DNA of 64,000 nt from Pantoea cypripedii (lineage in GTDB: Bacteria; Pseudomonadota; Gammaproteobacteria; Enterobacterales; Enterobacteriaceae): the NCBI RefSeq assembly GCF_002095535.1, contig NZ_MLJI01000003.1:581494-645493 (forward strand). Reading direction: 5' to 3'. The position numbers and the translations under genes were made by a program. Shown here one piece after another: positions 1 to 9,128 of this stretch. The notes beneath the pieces were generated by a model. It saw nothing but the letters and a program-made list of their open reading frames with translations, had not been told where the DNA came from and did no database searches. Every line of letters begins with the position of its first letter. The first letter of the stretch is position 1.

Positions 1-283
1 AGGTCCGCTTCGCCTGTAACGCGAAGTTCATACCGGTTTCCCCGGCAAACCAGCTCAGCGCACCGACATAAGCAAACAACACCAGATTACCCAGCAGAAT
101 AGCGATGAGCGCAGGCCAGAAGCCGAGATGCCAGGTAATGATGCCGCCAAACAATGCATTGGTTAGGATCATCGGAAAACCAAACCACACCGCAGAAACT
201 GAACGGGTGGAATGGCGATGGCTCAGGGGAACAGGCTCGTGTTCAAATTCCTGCTCCAGCGCAGGGGAAGATTTATGTTTCAT
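1..283 (-). CDS. NCS1-family nucleobase/cation symporter, N-terminal part (cut by window edge)
   Basis: The reading frame starts at ATG 283 and runs off the left edge, so only the first 94 residues are visible. They show a hydrophilic tail of about 30 residues containing SHRHSTRS, then two membrane segments (AVWFGFPMILTNALFGG and PALIAILLGNLVLFAYVG) and the end of a loop, GETGMNFALQ. This is the usual start of purine/cytosine/allantoin permeases of the NCS1 family. The start overlaps the 3' end of the amidase gene by 11 bases, so the two are probably translated together, and the permease likely imports a nitrogen compound that the amidase hydrolyses. The substrate cannot be named from this fragment. 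Confidence 0.82.
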   Translation of the reverse strand, partial: MKHKSSPALEQEFEHEPVPLSHRHSTRSVSAVWFGFPMILTNALFGGIITWHLGFWPALIAILLGNLVLFAYVGALSWFAGETGMNFALQAKRT

Positions 284-1724
284 GGACGACTCCAGTGAAA
301 GCAGGATAGAGATGATTCCAGGGTTGAATGCGCTCAAAGGCGGCGCTCGCCGCCAGCACCAGGCCATCGTCCAGGTGACGACCAACAATCTGCATACCAA
401 TAGGTAATCCGCTACGGGTTAACCCGGCGGGAACCGATGCCGCTGGCTGACCGGTAAAATTGAAGGGGAAACAGAAGGAGAGCCAGTGATCGCTACTGAC
501 CATACGGCCATCAATGACCTCCGGGCCTTGCATCCCCAGCGGGAATGGCGGCACGGCCAGGGTTGGCGTCAGCAGCAGATCGTAACGCTGCATAAAGCGC
601 CACATCTGATTACTGAGTTTTTTCCGCGCCACAATCGCATCGGTGAATGTCTCCGCACGCCATGGCTGTTGCAGCATACCTGCGAGGTGGGGCGACATAC
701 GATCACCCAGCTGAACGGACATCTCACGCATGCCACTCAGGTCACTCTCCAGTGCGACCAGCGCCCGGAAAGCTGCTGCCTGATCGGCGATATCGGGATT
801 GACCTCTTCCAGGTCCGCACCCAGTTCTCGGGCAAAGCGGCGCGCTGCGGCGGTGACCACACGGCGCACTTCGCTATCAACCGCCACATAACCAAAATCA
901 GCGCTGAAAGCGATACGTAAACCGTTGAGCGGTTTTTCCGGCGCGCTTAGCCAGTCCACATCGTTGCAGGGGATGGAATGGCGATCGCGCATATCCGGCC
1001 CCGCCATGACCGACATCATCAATGCCGTATCCCGCACGGTACGCGTCATCGGACCAATATGTTCCAGTGATTCCCAACTGGATACCCCTGGGTAACGCTC
1101 GTCACGACAGCCAGGCCAAAGCGGAACCCGTCCCATCGATGCCTTGAATCCATAGACGCCGCAGTGTGCGGCTGGAATACGTACCGACCCCCCGCCATCG
1201 CTGCCGAGCGCAATCGGACAAAGCCGCGCTGCCAGCGCTGCACCTGAACCGGCGCTGGACCCGCCCGGTGTTTTACTCAGATCCCACGGATTACGGGGTG
1301 AAGGGAACAGCGGATTATGACCCACGCCGCTATAACCAAATTCCGGTGCAGTGGTTTTTCCCAGCAGCACCGCATCAGCCGCCAGCAGGCGTTCAACGGT
1401 GATGTCATCCTCATCCGGGATAAAATCCGCATAGGCAGCCGATCCTGACGTGGTTTTTACCCCGGCAGTACAAATCAAATCTTTCACTGCCAGCGGCACC
1501 CCGGCCAAGGCACCGAGCGTTTCCCCCTTCGCTCGTCTGGCATCAATCGCGCTAGCCTGGGCCAGCGCCCGCTCCGGCACCGGGGTGCAAAAAGCCTGAA
1601 TCTGCGGTTCCCGCTGGGTGAGGCGATCAACAGCCGCTTGCGTCAGTTCACGCGCGGACACCTCACCGTTACGAATCAGCGCCGCCAGCATGGTGGCATC
1701 GCCATCCAGTAACTCATCAAACAT
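273..1724 (-). CDS. Amidase signature family hydrolase
   Basis: Cytosolic amidase that hydrolyses a C-N amide bond, about 483 residues, the usual length for the family. The Ser-cisSer-Lys triad is visible: Lys81 in GVPLAVKDL, Ser156 in the GGSSAGSG loop and Ser180 in GSDGGGSVRIP. I prefer ATG 1724 because GGAG sits six bases upstream; an in-frame ATG at 1745 would add seven residues but has a poorer ribosome site. The stop overlaps the start of the NCS1 permease, so the pair forms an operon for uptake and hydrolysis of an amide or related nitrogen source. The natural substrate (allophanate, an indole amide, an aryl amide or other) cannot be told from sequence alone. Confidence 0.88.
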   Translation of the reverse strand: MFDELLDGDATMLAALIRNGEVSARELTQAAVDRLTQREPQIQAFCTPVPERALAQASAIDARRAKGETLGALAGVPLAVKDLICTAGVKTTSGSAAYADFIPDEDDITVERLLAADAVLLGKTTAPEFGYSGVGHNPLFPSPRNPWDLSKTPGGSSAGSGAALAARLCPIALGSDGGGSVRIPAAHCGVYGFKASMGRVPLWPGCRDERYPGVSSWESLEHIGPMTRTVRDTALMMSVMAGPDMRDRHSIPCNDVDWLSAPEKPLNGLRIAFSADFGYVAVDSEVRRVVTAAARRFARELGADLEEVNPDIADQAAAFRALVALESDLSGMREMSVQLGDRMSPHLAGMLQQPWRAETFTDAIVARKKLSNQMWRFMQRYDLLLTPTLAVPPFPLGMQGPEVIDGRMVSSDHWLSFCFPFNFTGQPAASVPAGLTRSGLPIGMQIVGRHLDDGLVLAASAAFERIQPWNHLYPAFTGVVHET

Positions 1725-1909
1725 GGCTTTCTCCAGGTTAATCATTGATACCTGGAGTCATTGCAGATCGCATGCCAGATCGCGCAGGTAAAGGCGGATA
1801 AAACAGAAAAGTCAGTCAGGATACGGGCCTGGATACAAGATCGAATTCTTATGGGCTTTTTTTGATAGCACAATTGCTAGCAATGCACCAAAACCGTTCG
1901 TCGGATGCG

Positions 1910-2812
1910 CTATGACTTGGCAAAACCCGGCATCGTCTGTAACGAGATGTTGAGGAACTCGACCAATGCTCTGACCCGCTGTGGGATAAACCGCGCATCA
2001 GGAAAAACGGCATACAAATAGCGATCCGGCAGGCGATAGTCTGGCAAGATGTGCACCAGCCTGCCGGAATCCAGTGCCGCCGCGCTGAGCGGCCGTTGCA
2101 GGCCCCCGATGCCAATACCCGCTTCTATGGCCTGCATCAACGCCTGGCTGGTGTTGGCCCTGAACACGGTATTCACCGCCAGCGAACATATTCCTGCGCT
2201 GCTGAGCAAGGTTAACGGCGCATCTTTGGCGATACCGCGGAAGCGCACATGCGGCAGTTGCGCCAGTTGCGTCACCTCGTTAACCGGCGTGGCCCTGATG
2301 AAGGCCGGTGCTGCCACCAGCACCGTTTCCACTCGCGCCAGGGAACGGGCCGCCATGGTTGTCGGCGGCTGTTCTGCCAGGCGTAGCGCCACATCAACCC
2401 CTTCACCAATCACATCCGATAAGCGATCGTCGAGCGCGATATCCAGCCTGATCCCCTGATGCTCCCGCTGGAAATTGAGTAAATAAGGCAGGAAAAGCTG
2501 CCCGATCCCACTGGGCAACTGCATATGCAGATTTCCCTGCAACTGCTGCTGCGCCGGGCGCAGCTGGGTTTCAATCTCATCCATGGCCTCCATCAACGGT
2601 AATATCTGCTGCAAATATTGCGTACCCGCCTCGGTCAGCGCCATGGATCGGGTGGTGCGTCGCAGCAACACCACCCCCAGCTCCGCTTCTAACGCGGCAA
2701 TCTGCTGACTTATCGCCGATTGTTTAAGGCCTGCCTGCCGCGCCGCCGCTGAGAACGAACCGGCTTCCGCGACCCGGATAAAAGTGCTGATGGCATTAAG
2801 TTTGTTATTCAT
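1910..2812 (-). CDS. LysR-family transcriptional regulator
   Basis: 300 residues with the standard LysR layout: a winged helix-turn-helix at about residues 4-62 (FIRVAEAGSFSAAARQAGL, then QSAISQQIAALE) and an effector-binding domain at about 90-295. It is transcribed divergently from the reductase gene that starts at 2911, with 98 bases between the two starts, so that gene is the likely target. The effector is unknown. Confidence 0.88.
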   Translation of the reverse strand: MNNKLNAISTFIRVAEAGSFSAAARQAGLKQSAISQQIAALEAELGVVLLRRTTRSMALTEAGTQYLQQILPLMEAMDEIETQLRPAQQQLQGNLHMQLPSGIGQLFLPYLLNFQREHQGIRLDIALDDRLSDVIGEGVDVALRLAEQPPTTMAARSLARVETVLVAAPAFIRATPVNEVTQLAQLPHVRFRGIAKDAPLTLLSSAGICSLAVNTVFRANTSQALMQAIEAGIGIGGLQRPLSAAALDSGRLVHILPDYRLPDRYLYAVFPDARFIPQRVRALVEFLNISLQTMPGFAKS

Positions 2813-2910
2813 CTATTAAATTTCGTGATAAGTGCTATCGAATGGATGGGATATAACCACAAAAAATAATAGATGAGAATGCAACCACAACCTCATGCGG
2901 AGACGGTCAA

Positions 2911-3969
2911 ATGCATCATTCATCACACAACAAGGTAGCCCTGGTGGCGGGGGCAAGCGGGATTGTCGGTAGCCAGCTGGTTAATAGCCTGCTGGCGCAG
3001 CAGTGGCAGGTGATTGGGCTGACGCGTCAGCCAGCGCGGCAACATCAACCGATTCCCTATGTCAGCGTTGATCTGCTGGATAGCGCCGGGAGCACGAAAG
3101 CGCTGGCACCGCTGACAAACGTCACCCACATTTTTTATAGCGCCTGGCTCGATGCAGCGGACTGGTCAGCGATGGTCGAACCAAATGTGCGGATGCTGCG
3201 CAACCTGGTACAAGGCGTTGAGGCGCATGCCCCGCTACAACACGTTAGCCTGATGCAGGGCTATAAGGTTTATGGTGCACATCTTGGTCGTTTTAAAACC
3301 CCGGCGCGCGAAACTGATCCTGGTGTACCAGGCGCGGAGTTCAATGCGGCACAGCTGGCATGGTTGTCGGCATTCCAGCAGGGAAAAAACTGGCACTGGA
3401 GTGCTCTGCGCCCAGGCGTAGTGGGTAGCGCGGTGCCGGGTAATATGATGAATCTGGCACTCAGCATCGCGGTTTACGCGTCATTATGTCAGGCAGCGGG
3501 TTTGCCGTTACGGTTTCCGGGGTCTGAACTGAGCTGGCAAAGTATGGTGGATCATACCGATGCCCGCTTACTGGCTTCGGCCAGCGTCTGGGCGGCCGAA
3601 GCCCCGGCGGCACACAACCAGGCGTTTAATGTTAACAACGGCGATCTCTGGCGCTGGAGTGAACTCTGGCCAGCCATTGCCCGCTGGTTTGAACTCGACT
3701 GTGCCCCGGCGGTCGCGTTGTCGTTCCAGCAGCTGTTCCGCGACTCGCGGGATAACTGGCAGGCGCTGGCACAACAGCACGCGTTGCAGCAGGAGGATAT
3801 CCTGCAACTCAACGATGGCCGTTTTGCTGATTTCGTTTTTGGCTGGGATTACGACATGTTTGGCGACGGCAGCAAACTACGTCGTGCCGGTTTCAGCCAA
3901 TATCGCGCCACTGATCAGATGTTTTTTGATCTGTTCAGCGCCTTTCGCCAGGCGAGGCTGATTCCTTAG
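2911..3969 (+). CDS. PRISE-like SDR reductase (5-beta-reductase/iridoid synthase type), altered active site
   Basis: Atypical short-chain dehydrogenase of 352 residues. The dinucleotide fold GASGIVG is at residues 14-20, and family blocks include SLMQGYKVYGAH, W-x-W-SALRPGVVG, LPLRFPGS and AFNVNNGDLWRW. PRISE enzymes reduce enones using NADPH and a Lys/Tyr pair. Lys119 in QGYKVYG is present, but where the family has FYY the sequence reads F144-N145-A146, so the usual catalytic Tyr appears to be missing. The protein may use another residue or do different chemistry. A LysR gene sits divergently upstream and another converges from downstream, overlapping by 35 bases. Family assignment is firm; the substrate is unknown. 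Confidence 0.8.
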   Translation: MHHSSHNKVALVAGASGIVGSQLVNSLLAQQWQVIGLTRQPARQHQPIPYVSVDLLDSAGSTKALAPLTNVTHIFYSAWLDAADWSAMVEPNVRMLRNLVQGVEAHAPLQHVSLMQGYKVYGAHLGRFKTPARETDPGVPGAEFNAAQLAWLSAFQQGKNWHWSALRPGVVGSAVPGNMMNLALSIAVYASLCQAAGLPLRFPGSELSWQSMVDHTDARLLASASVWAAEAPAAHNQAFNVNNGDLWRWSELWPAIARWFELDCAPAVALSFQQLFRDSRDNWQALAQQHALQQEDILQLNDGRFADFVFGWDYDMFGDGSKLRRAGFSQYRATDQMFFDLFSAFRQARLIP

Positions 3970-4879
3970 CTTCGGATTCGTAGAAGAAATTACACAGCAG
4001 CTGCCAGAGATAGCTGGCAGCTGGGGTGAAGCGATGATCGGCACTGCGCAACAGGTGGCTCTGGCTTTCGCGGGCAATACGATGATCAAGAGGAATCGCC
4101 CTGAGTTCCTGCTGGCGTAACACCTGTGGAATGGCCTGCTCGGTCATAAACGCAATGCCCAACCCGGCCTGACACAGCGACAGCGCACTGGAAAACAGGT
4201 TGCAACAATAAGCGGGGGCCAGCACCTGCCCTTCGCTTTTGAAGATGGCGCTGAGATAACGTTGCAAGCCAAAGTTTTCACTCATGGTAATCAGTCGGTG
4301 CTGGGTCAGCTCGGCAATGCTGATTTTGCTATATCCGGCTATCGGATGGTCCGGGCGCACGATGGCGCAAATGGGTCCACGCCGAAAGCTGTGGGATTTC
4401 AGCCCCGGCGGCCCGGCGGTGCCAAAACCGACCGCCATATCCACTTCGCCGCGCATGATCAGATCCACGGTGCTTTGCATATCACCCGAGCTGATATCGA
4501 CAAACACACCCGGCCAGGCCACGGAAAACTCCTTCAATACGTTGTTGACCACCTCTTCCACGATGCCCTGCCCCACCCGCAATGTCACCGAGCCACCACG
4601 CATATGCCGCATATCGCGCAACTGCCGTTCCAGCAGCTTGCGCCGTTGGCTGGTTTGCGCGTAATCATCTGCCAGTAGCTTACCGGCTTCCGTTAACACC
4701 ACATTGCGGCCACGCCGTTCCAGCAAGGGTAATTGCAGGCTACGTTCCAGCAACGATAACTGACGACTGACGACCGAAGGGTTGATGCCCAGCGCATCGG
4801 CGGCGCGCCGTATCCCGCCATGCATCCCGACTTCATATAAATAACTTATCGCCTTCTCCGGATAAGTGGCCGTTGTCAT
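3935..4879 (-). CDS. LysR-family transcriptional regulator
   Basis: 314 residues with an N-terminal helix-turn-helix (GIRRAADALGINPSVVSRQ) and a LysR substrate domain. It is divergent from the M20 peptidase/YfcC operon starting at 4992, with 112 bases between, and is the probable regulator of that operon. Its 3' end overlaps the convergent reductase gene by 35 bases. The C-terminal tail, rich in Glu, Ser and Arg, lies in that overlap. Confidence 0.86.
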   Translation of the reverse strand: MTTATYPEKAISYLYEVGMHGGIRRAADALGINPSVVSRQLSLLERSLQLPLLERRGRNVVLTEAGKLLADDYAQTSQRRKLLERQLRDMRHMRGGSVTLRVGQGIVEEVVNNVLKEFSVAWPGVFVDISSGDMQSTVDLIMRGEVDMAVGFGTAGPPGLKSHSFRRGPICAIVRPDHPIAGYSKISIAELTQHRLITMSENFGLQRYLSAIFKSEGQVLAPAYCCNLFSSALSLCQAGLGIAFMTEQAIPQVLRQQELRAIPLDHRIARESQSHLLRSADHRFTPAASYLWQLLCNFFYESEAKESASPGERR

Positions 4880-4991
4880 AAGTTGTTCCTATCTGTTGCT
4901 ATCAGGTCAACAATTCTAGCATTCCCACCTCATTTTTATACGCTGAGTTTTCTGCGCATACTGCCGTCTGGACTCAGGCAGGAAACGATAA

Positions 4992-6137
4992 ATGAACAAC
5001 ATAAAAAATTACTTACAACAGCATGCTGATGACATTCTGGGTGATATCAAACGACTGGTGCAGGCGGAGTCACCGTCATTAGATAAAGCGGCGGTGGATC
5101 GCTGTGGCGAGGTGCTGCAAAGCATTTTCAAACAGCGCCTGGAAATTGAGGCACAGGTGGATCACCAGACAAAATATGGCAACCATTTGCGTTTTTCACT
5201 CGGGAACGAGGGGCCGCAAACCACCCTGATGGGTCATTTCGACACGGTCTGGGATCACGGTGATTTAGCCCTGCGCGAAGAGGATGGCAAACTGTATGGC
5301 CCCGGCGTGCTGGATATGAAAGCGGGCCTGGTGCAGGCCATCTGGGCGGTACGCGCCCTGCAACAGCTGGATTTGTTAAGCGGGCAGCGCATTGTGTTCC
5401 TGTGCAACAGTGATGAAGAGGTGGGTAGCCCCAGCTCCAGTGACTGGATTGGCCGCAACGCCGCAGGATCACAGCAGGTGCTGGTGGTGGAACCTGCGGT
5501 AGTAGGCAGCAACGACCTGAAAATTGCGCGTAAAGGCACCGGACGTTATGACGTGGTGATTACCGGCCAGGCAGCACATGCTGGCAATAATCCTGAAGAA
5601 GGGATCAGTGCGGTGCAGGAGATGGCGCATCAAATCCATTTCCTCCATGCCTTAAATGCACCGGAACGCGGGACCACGGTCAACGTGGGCATCGCCAATG
5701 GCGGCAGCCGGATCAACGTGGTGGCCGACCATGCTGAACTGGGCATTGATACCCGTGTCACCAGCGAAGATGAAGCCCAGCGCATCCATGATGCTATCAC
5801 CCAACTGCAACCGGTGCTGCCGGGCATTGTGTTGTCCGTTACGGGTGAACAGGGCCGCCCGCCAATGCGTCAGACTCCGGCGTCACAGCAGATGCTGGAA
5901 CGCGCCCAGCAGATCGCACAACAGCTCGGATTTGCCGTTGAGGGTAAATCCGTCGGCGGCGGCAGTGACGGCAACTTCACGGCGGCGCTGGGTCTGCCCA
6001 CCCTTGATGGTCTCGGTGCCACCGGCGCGGGCATTCACGCACGCCATGAACACATCATCGTTGCCAATATTGTCCCGCGTGCCGCACTGGTGGCAGGCAT
6101 GGTGCTGGGCAACCGTGCAGCAGGGGATGCGGTATGA
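4992..6137 (+). CDS. M20-family zinc carboxypeptidase (glutamate carboxypeptidase type)
   Basis: Two-zinc exopeptidase or deacylase of 381 residues. Ligand and catalytic residues of the M20 family are visible: His82 and Asp84 in MGHFDTVW, Asp108 in GPGVLDMKAG, Glu142/Glu143 in SDEEVGS, Glu167 in VVEPA and His349 in GAGIHARHEH. The dimerisation (lid) domain occupies roughly residues 180-290. No signal peptide is seen, so it acts in the cytoplasm. It overlaps the next gene, a YfcC-type carrier, by four bases (ATGA), which suggests that the carrier imports a peptide or N-acyl amino acid and this enzyme cleaves it. A divergent LysR gene probably controls both. Confidence 0.9.
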   Translation: MNNIKNYLQQHADDILGDIKRLVQAESPSLDKAAVDRCGEVLQSIFKQRLEIEAQVDHQTKYGNHLRFSLGNEGPQTTLMGHFDTVWDHGDLALREEDGKLYGPGVLDMKAGLVQAIWAVRALQQLDLLSGQRIVFLCNSDEEVGSPSSSDWIGRNAAGSQQVLVVEPAVVGSNDLKIARKGTGRYDVVITGQAAHAGNNPEEGISAVQEMAHQIHFLHALNAPERGTTVNVGIANGGSRINVVADHAELGIDTRVTSEDEAQRIHDAITQLQPVLPGIVLSVTGEQGRPPMRQTPASQQMLERAQQIAQQLGFAVEGKSVGGGSDGNFTAALGLPTLDGLGATGAGIHARHEHIIVANIVPRAALVAGMVLGNRAAGDAV

Positions 6138-7531
6138 GCCAGGTAAACCTCGCACAGACAGCAACAGCACCGGCCGCCCGCCCCGTCGGGCAAAGTCCGT
6201 ATCTGCTGCTGTTTATTATGCTGGTGGTGGCCGCTGTTGCCACCTGGCTGATCCCGGCAGGCGCATTCGATTATGTCACCCGTGAGGGGATCAAGTTTGC
6301 GGTGAAAGGCAGTCTGCATGCGGTGCCGCAGTCTGGTGTCTATCCGCTGGAGATTTTTACCGCCATCGCTGAAGGCATGGTCAAAGCCGCGCCAATTATC
6401 TTTTTGATTCTGTTTACCGGCGGTGTGCTGGCGGTGGTGGAATCCACCGGGGCGATTAAAACCGCGCTCAACTCGCTGGCCCGCAGTACCAGCCTGAGTG
6501 ATACCCGCATCATCCTGATCTTTGGTGTGATTTTCGCCATTCTCGGCACCACCGGCGCGGTGATCAATGCGGTCGTGGCTTTTGTGCCGATTGGCCTGCT
6601 GGTGGCGCGTTCGCTGGGGCTGTCGCCGATCCTCGGAGCATCGCTGGTGTACCTCTCCTGCGCTGCCGGGTTTAACGTCTCGGTATTAGGCCCGGCGACC
6701 ACTGGCCTGACGCAACATCTGGCGCAACTGCCGATCTTTTCCGGCATGCTGCTGCGTGGGATAACCTTCCTGTTGTTTGCGCTGAGCGCCATTGCTTACC
6801 TGATCTGGTCGGTACGTAAAGCGCGTCGCGAAGGTCATCTGCGCCCGCAACAGGCTGAGGAACAGGATGCAACGCTGGTCGTCACCGGTCGCCATAAGCT
6901 GATTCTGATCACCTGTGCGCTGGCACTGATTATTTTCATCAGCGGTGCCGTGCGGTTGCACTGGGGCACCAATGAAATGTCCGCCATGTTTATCCTGCTG
7001 GCGATTGTGGTGGGGCTGATTGGCCGCATGTCCGGGACGGATATCGCCAATACTTTCCTTTCCGGCTGCTCTGGCCTGGTGAAAGGTGGTTTTATTGTCG
7101 GCCTGGCGGGCGCAGTGTCGCTGGTGCTGCAACAGGGCCATGTGCTCGATCCTATTGTTGGCTTCCTCACCGACCTGCTGGCACCGGTGCCGCAAAAGCT
7201 CGCGGCGATTGGCATGTTTATCAGCGCAGCGTTGATTCACTTTGGCATCTCATCAGGCTCTGGCGAATCGGCGGTGCTGATCCCAATCTTTTCTCCGCTG
7301 GGGGATAACCTCGGCCTGACACGTCAGGTCACGGTGCAAACCGTATTGCTGGGTGAAGGCATTGTTAACTGCATCAGCCCCACCTCCGGCGTACTGATGG
7401 CGGTGCTGGCGACCGCCGGTATTCCTTTCGGTAAATGGCTGCGTTTTATCGCGCCGCTGATCGCCGTGTGGTTCAGTATCTGCGTGGTGATGCTGTTGAT
7501 CGGTGTGTCGATTAAGTGGGGGCCTTTTTAA
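6134..7531 (+). CDS. YfcC/DcuC-type inner membrane carrier
   Basis: 465-residue integral membrane protein with about 12 hydrophobic segments, starting with PYLLLFIMLVVAAVATWLIP. Motifs such as FTGGVLAVVESTGA, GTTGAVINAVVAFVPIG, HFGISSGSGESAVLIP and CISPTSGVLMAVLA are those of the YfcC branch of the C4-dicarboxylate/arginine-ornithine carrier superfamily. Its start overlaps the M20 peptidase stop (ATGA). Import of the peptidase substrate is an inference from this coupling; no substrate has been shown by sequence. The gene is followed by a palindromic repeat that could end transcription. Confidence 0.85.
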   Translation: MSQVNLAQTATAPAARPVGQSPYLLLFIMLVVAAVATWLIPAGAFDYVTREGIKFAVKGSLHAVPQSGVYPLEIFTAIAEGMVKAAPIIFLILFTGGVLAVVESTGAIKTALNSLARSTSLSDTRIILIFGVIFAILGTTGAVINAVVAFVPIGLLVARSLGLSPILGASLVYLSCAAGFNVSVLGPATTGLTQHLAQLPIFSGMLLRGITFLLFALSAIAYLIWSVRKARREGHLRPQQAEEQDATLVVTGRHKLILITCALALIIFISGAVRLHWGTNEMSAMFILLAIVVGLIGRMSGTDIANTFLSGCSGLVKGGFIVGLAGAVSLVLQQGHVLDPIVGFLTDLLAPVPQKLAAIGMFISAALIHFGISSGSGESAVLIPIFSPLGDNLGLTRQVTVQTVLLGEGIVNCISPTSGVLMAVLATAGIPFGKWLRFIAPLIAVWFSICVVMLLIGVSIKWGPF

Positions 7532-7554
7532 GCCATTGAAATAACAACATCTCT

Positions 7555-7632
7555 GTAGCGGCGTGATTTATCACGCCTGTTCTGGCAATACATGCACCGT
7601 TCCTAAAGGCGCGCGATAAATCGCGCCGCTAC
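7555..7632. repeat. REP-like palindromic element, family A copy 1 (inverted pair)
   Basis: Two inverted copies of a GTAGCGGCGYGATTTATCRC unit separated by about 25 bases, each unit itself palindromic. The element lies in the gap after the YfcC-type gene. The same unit recurs at 11080, 21926, 28952, 30270 and 51784. It would form stable hairpins in RNA and may act as a 3' end stabiliser or weak terminator. Confidence 0.85.
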
Positions 7633-7771
7633 ACCATCTGAAAAATTTCCCCTGGTGATCTGTGAGCAAGCACAACATTTTGATGTTGTGCTTTTGTTAT
7701 TTACGTTTAATATTACGAATGAAAGTTAATTTAGATTCATTCGAAACACACCGAACCGACCAGGAGTTGCT

Positions 7772-9034
7772 ATGAACACCTCTTTTACCTCAGTGACCCT
7801 ACCTGACGATCACAAAGCAAAAATCCGGCTGATGAAACAGCAGCTGAGAGCGCAAATCGGCGACGTTGAAGGCTTATTCCTTCAGGTGAAAGCCAAAATC
7901 ACCCAGGCCATTGCCGAAGCAAAGGAAGATGAAGCACAGCGGGGAACAGCCTGGCCGGTGGTGAGCTGGCGTGATATCGCGGGAAAAAACATCTCTCAGG
8001 AGCAAATCGACTTTATTAAGCGTCGCGGCTGCGTGGTGGTGAAACAAAACTTCGCCCGTGACGAAGCCCTGGCCTGGGATAAGGCGATGCTGGATTACCT
8101 CGAACTGAATGATTTTGACAACCTCTATCGTGGCCCCGGCGATACCTTCTTCGGCAGTCTGGAAGCCTCGCGACCGGAAATTTATCCCATCTACTGGTCC
8201 AAATCGCAGATGGAAGCACGCCAGAGCGAAGGGATCTCCCTGACGCAATCCTTCCTGAACCGGCTATGGAAATTTAATAGCGGCGGTGTGACCTGGTTCG
8301 ATCCTGACGTCAGCATTATCTATCCCGACCGCATCCGTCGCCGCCTGCCGGGCACCACCTCGAAAGGGCTGGGCGCGCATACTGATTCCGGCGCACTGGA
8401 ACGCTGGTTGCTACCCGCTTATCAGCAGGTATTTCGCAACATCTTCAATAACCAGTTTGCTGACTACGATCCCTGGGATGCGGCGCACCGTACCGAAGTG
8501 GATGAATATGATGTCGCTAATACCACCAAATGCTCGGCTTTCCGCACATTCCAGGGCTGGACCGCGCTTTCAGATATGGAAACGGGTCAGGGCTTGCTGC
8601 ATGTGGTGCCGGTGCCTGAAGCCATGGCATATGTACTGCTACGTCCGCTGCTCAGCGATGTGCCAGAAGATGAACTCTGTGGTGTGGCACCCGGTAAAGT
8701 GCTGCCGATTTCGCAGCAATGGCACCCGGACCTGATCGCGGGTTTATCTTCCATTCCGCCGTTGCAGGCAGGTGACTCGGTGTGGTGGCATTGCGATGTG
8801 ATCCATTCCGTCGCTCCCGTTGAATCACAACAGGGCTGGGGCAATGTAATGTATATTCCCGCCGCCCCCTTGTGCGACAAAAATCTGCGTTACGCGGAAA
8901 AAGTCGCCAATGCGCTGGATTTCGGCATCTCTCCCCCCGACTTCCCGCGTGAAGATTATGAGCGTGACTGGCAGGAGCGCTTCACCACTGCGGATCTGAA
9001 TGCGATTGGCAAACGCAGCCTGGGGCTGGCCTGA
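7772..9034 (+). CDS. ybiU: YbiU-like DUF1479 protein, putative Fe(II)/2-oxoglutarate oxygenase
   Basis: 420 residues, the length of Escherichia coli YbiU, and strongly like that family as I recall it. The double-stranded beta-helix iron site is suggested by His203 and Asp205 in GAHTDSG, with a distal His at 340 or 345 in WWHCDVIHSV; Arg residues downstream would hold the co-substrate. The start has a clear AGGAG site (CCAGGAGTTGCT before ATG). The physiological substrate is unknown. A hairpin follows the stop and then a YciT-like regulator in the same direction, which may control it. Confidence 0.85.
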   Translation: MNTSFTSVTLPDDHKAKIRLMKQQLRAQIGDVEGLFLQVKAKITQAIAEAKEDEAQRGTAWPVVSWRDIAGKNISQEQIDFIKRRGCVVVKQNFARDEALAWDKAMLDYLELNDFDNLYRGPGDTFFGSLEASRPEIYPIYWSKSQMEARQSEGISLTQSFLNRLWKFNSGGVTWFDPDVSIIYPDRIRRRLPGTTSKGLGAHTDSGALERWLLPAYQQVFRNIFNNQFADYDPWDAAHRTEVDEYDVANTTKCSAFRTFQGWTALSDMETGQGLLHVVPVPEAMAYVLLRPLLSDVPEDELCGVAPGKVLPISQQWHPDLIAGLSSIPPLQAGDSVWWHCDVIHSVAPVESQQGWGNVMYIPAAPLCDKNLRYAEKVANALDFGISPPDFPREDYERDWQERFTTADLNAIGKRSLGLA

Positions 9035-9042
9035 TGAAATCT

Positions 9043-9071
9043 GCCCGGTGGTCCATCGTTCGCCACCGGGC
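9043..9071 (+). terminator. Hairpin after ybiU
   Basis: GCCCGGTGG and CCACCGGGC form a perfect 9-base-pair stem with an 11-base loop, eight bases after the ybiU stop. There is no T-run after it, so it may be a stabilising hairpin and not a classical terminator. Confidence 0.5.
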
Positions 9072-9128
9072 GCACCGCTTTCTGCTAGACTGGCGAGGTT
9101 TACCCTAACCGTGCCCCCTAAAAACTCT

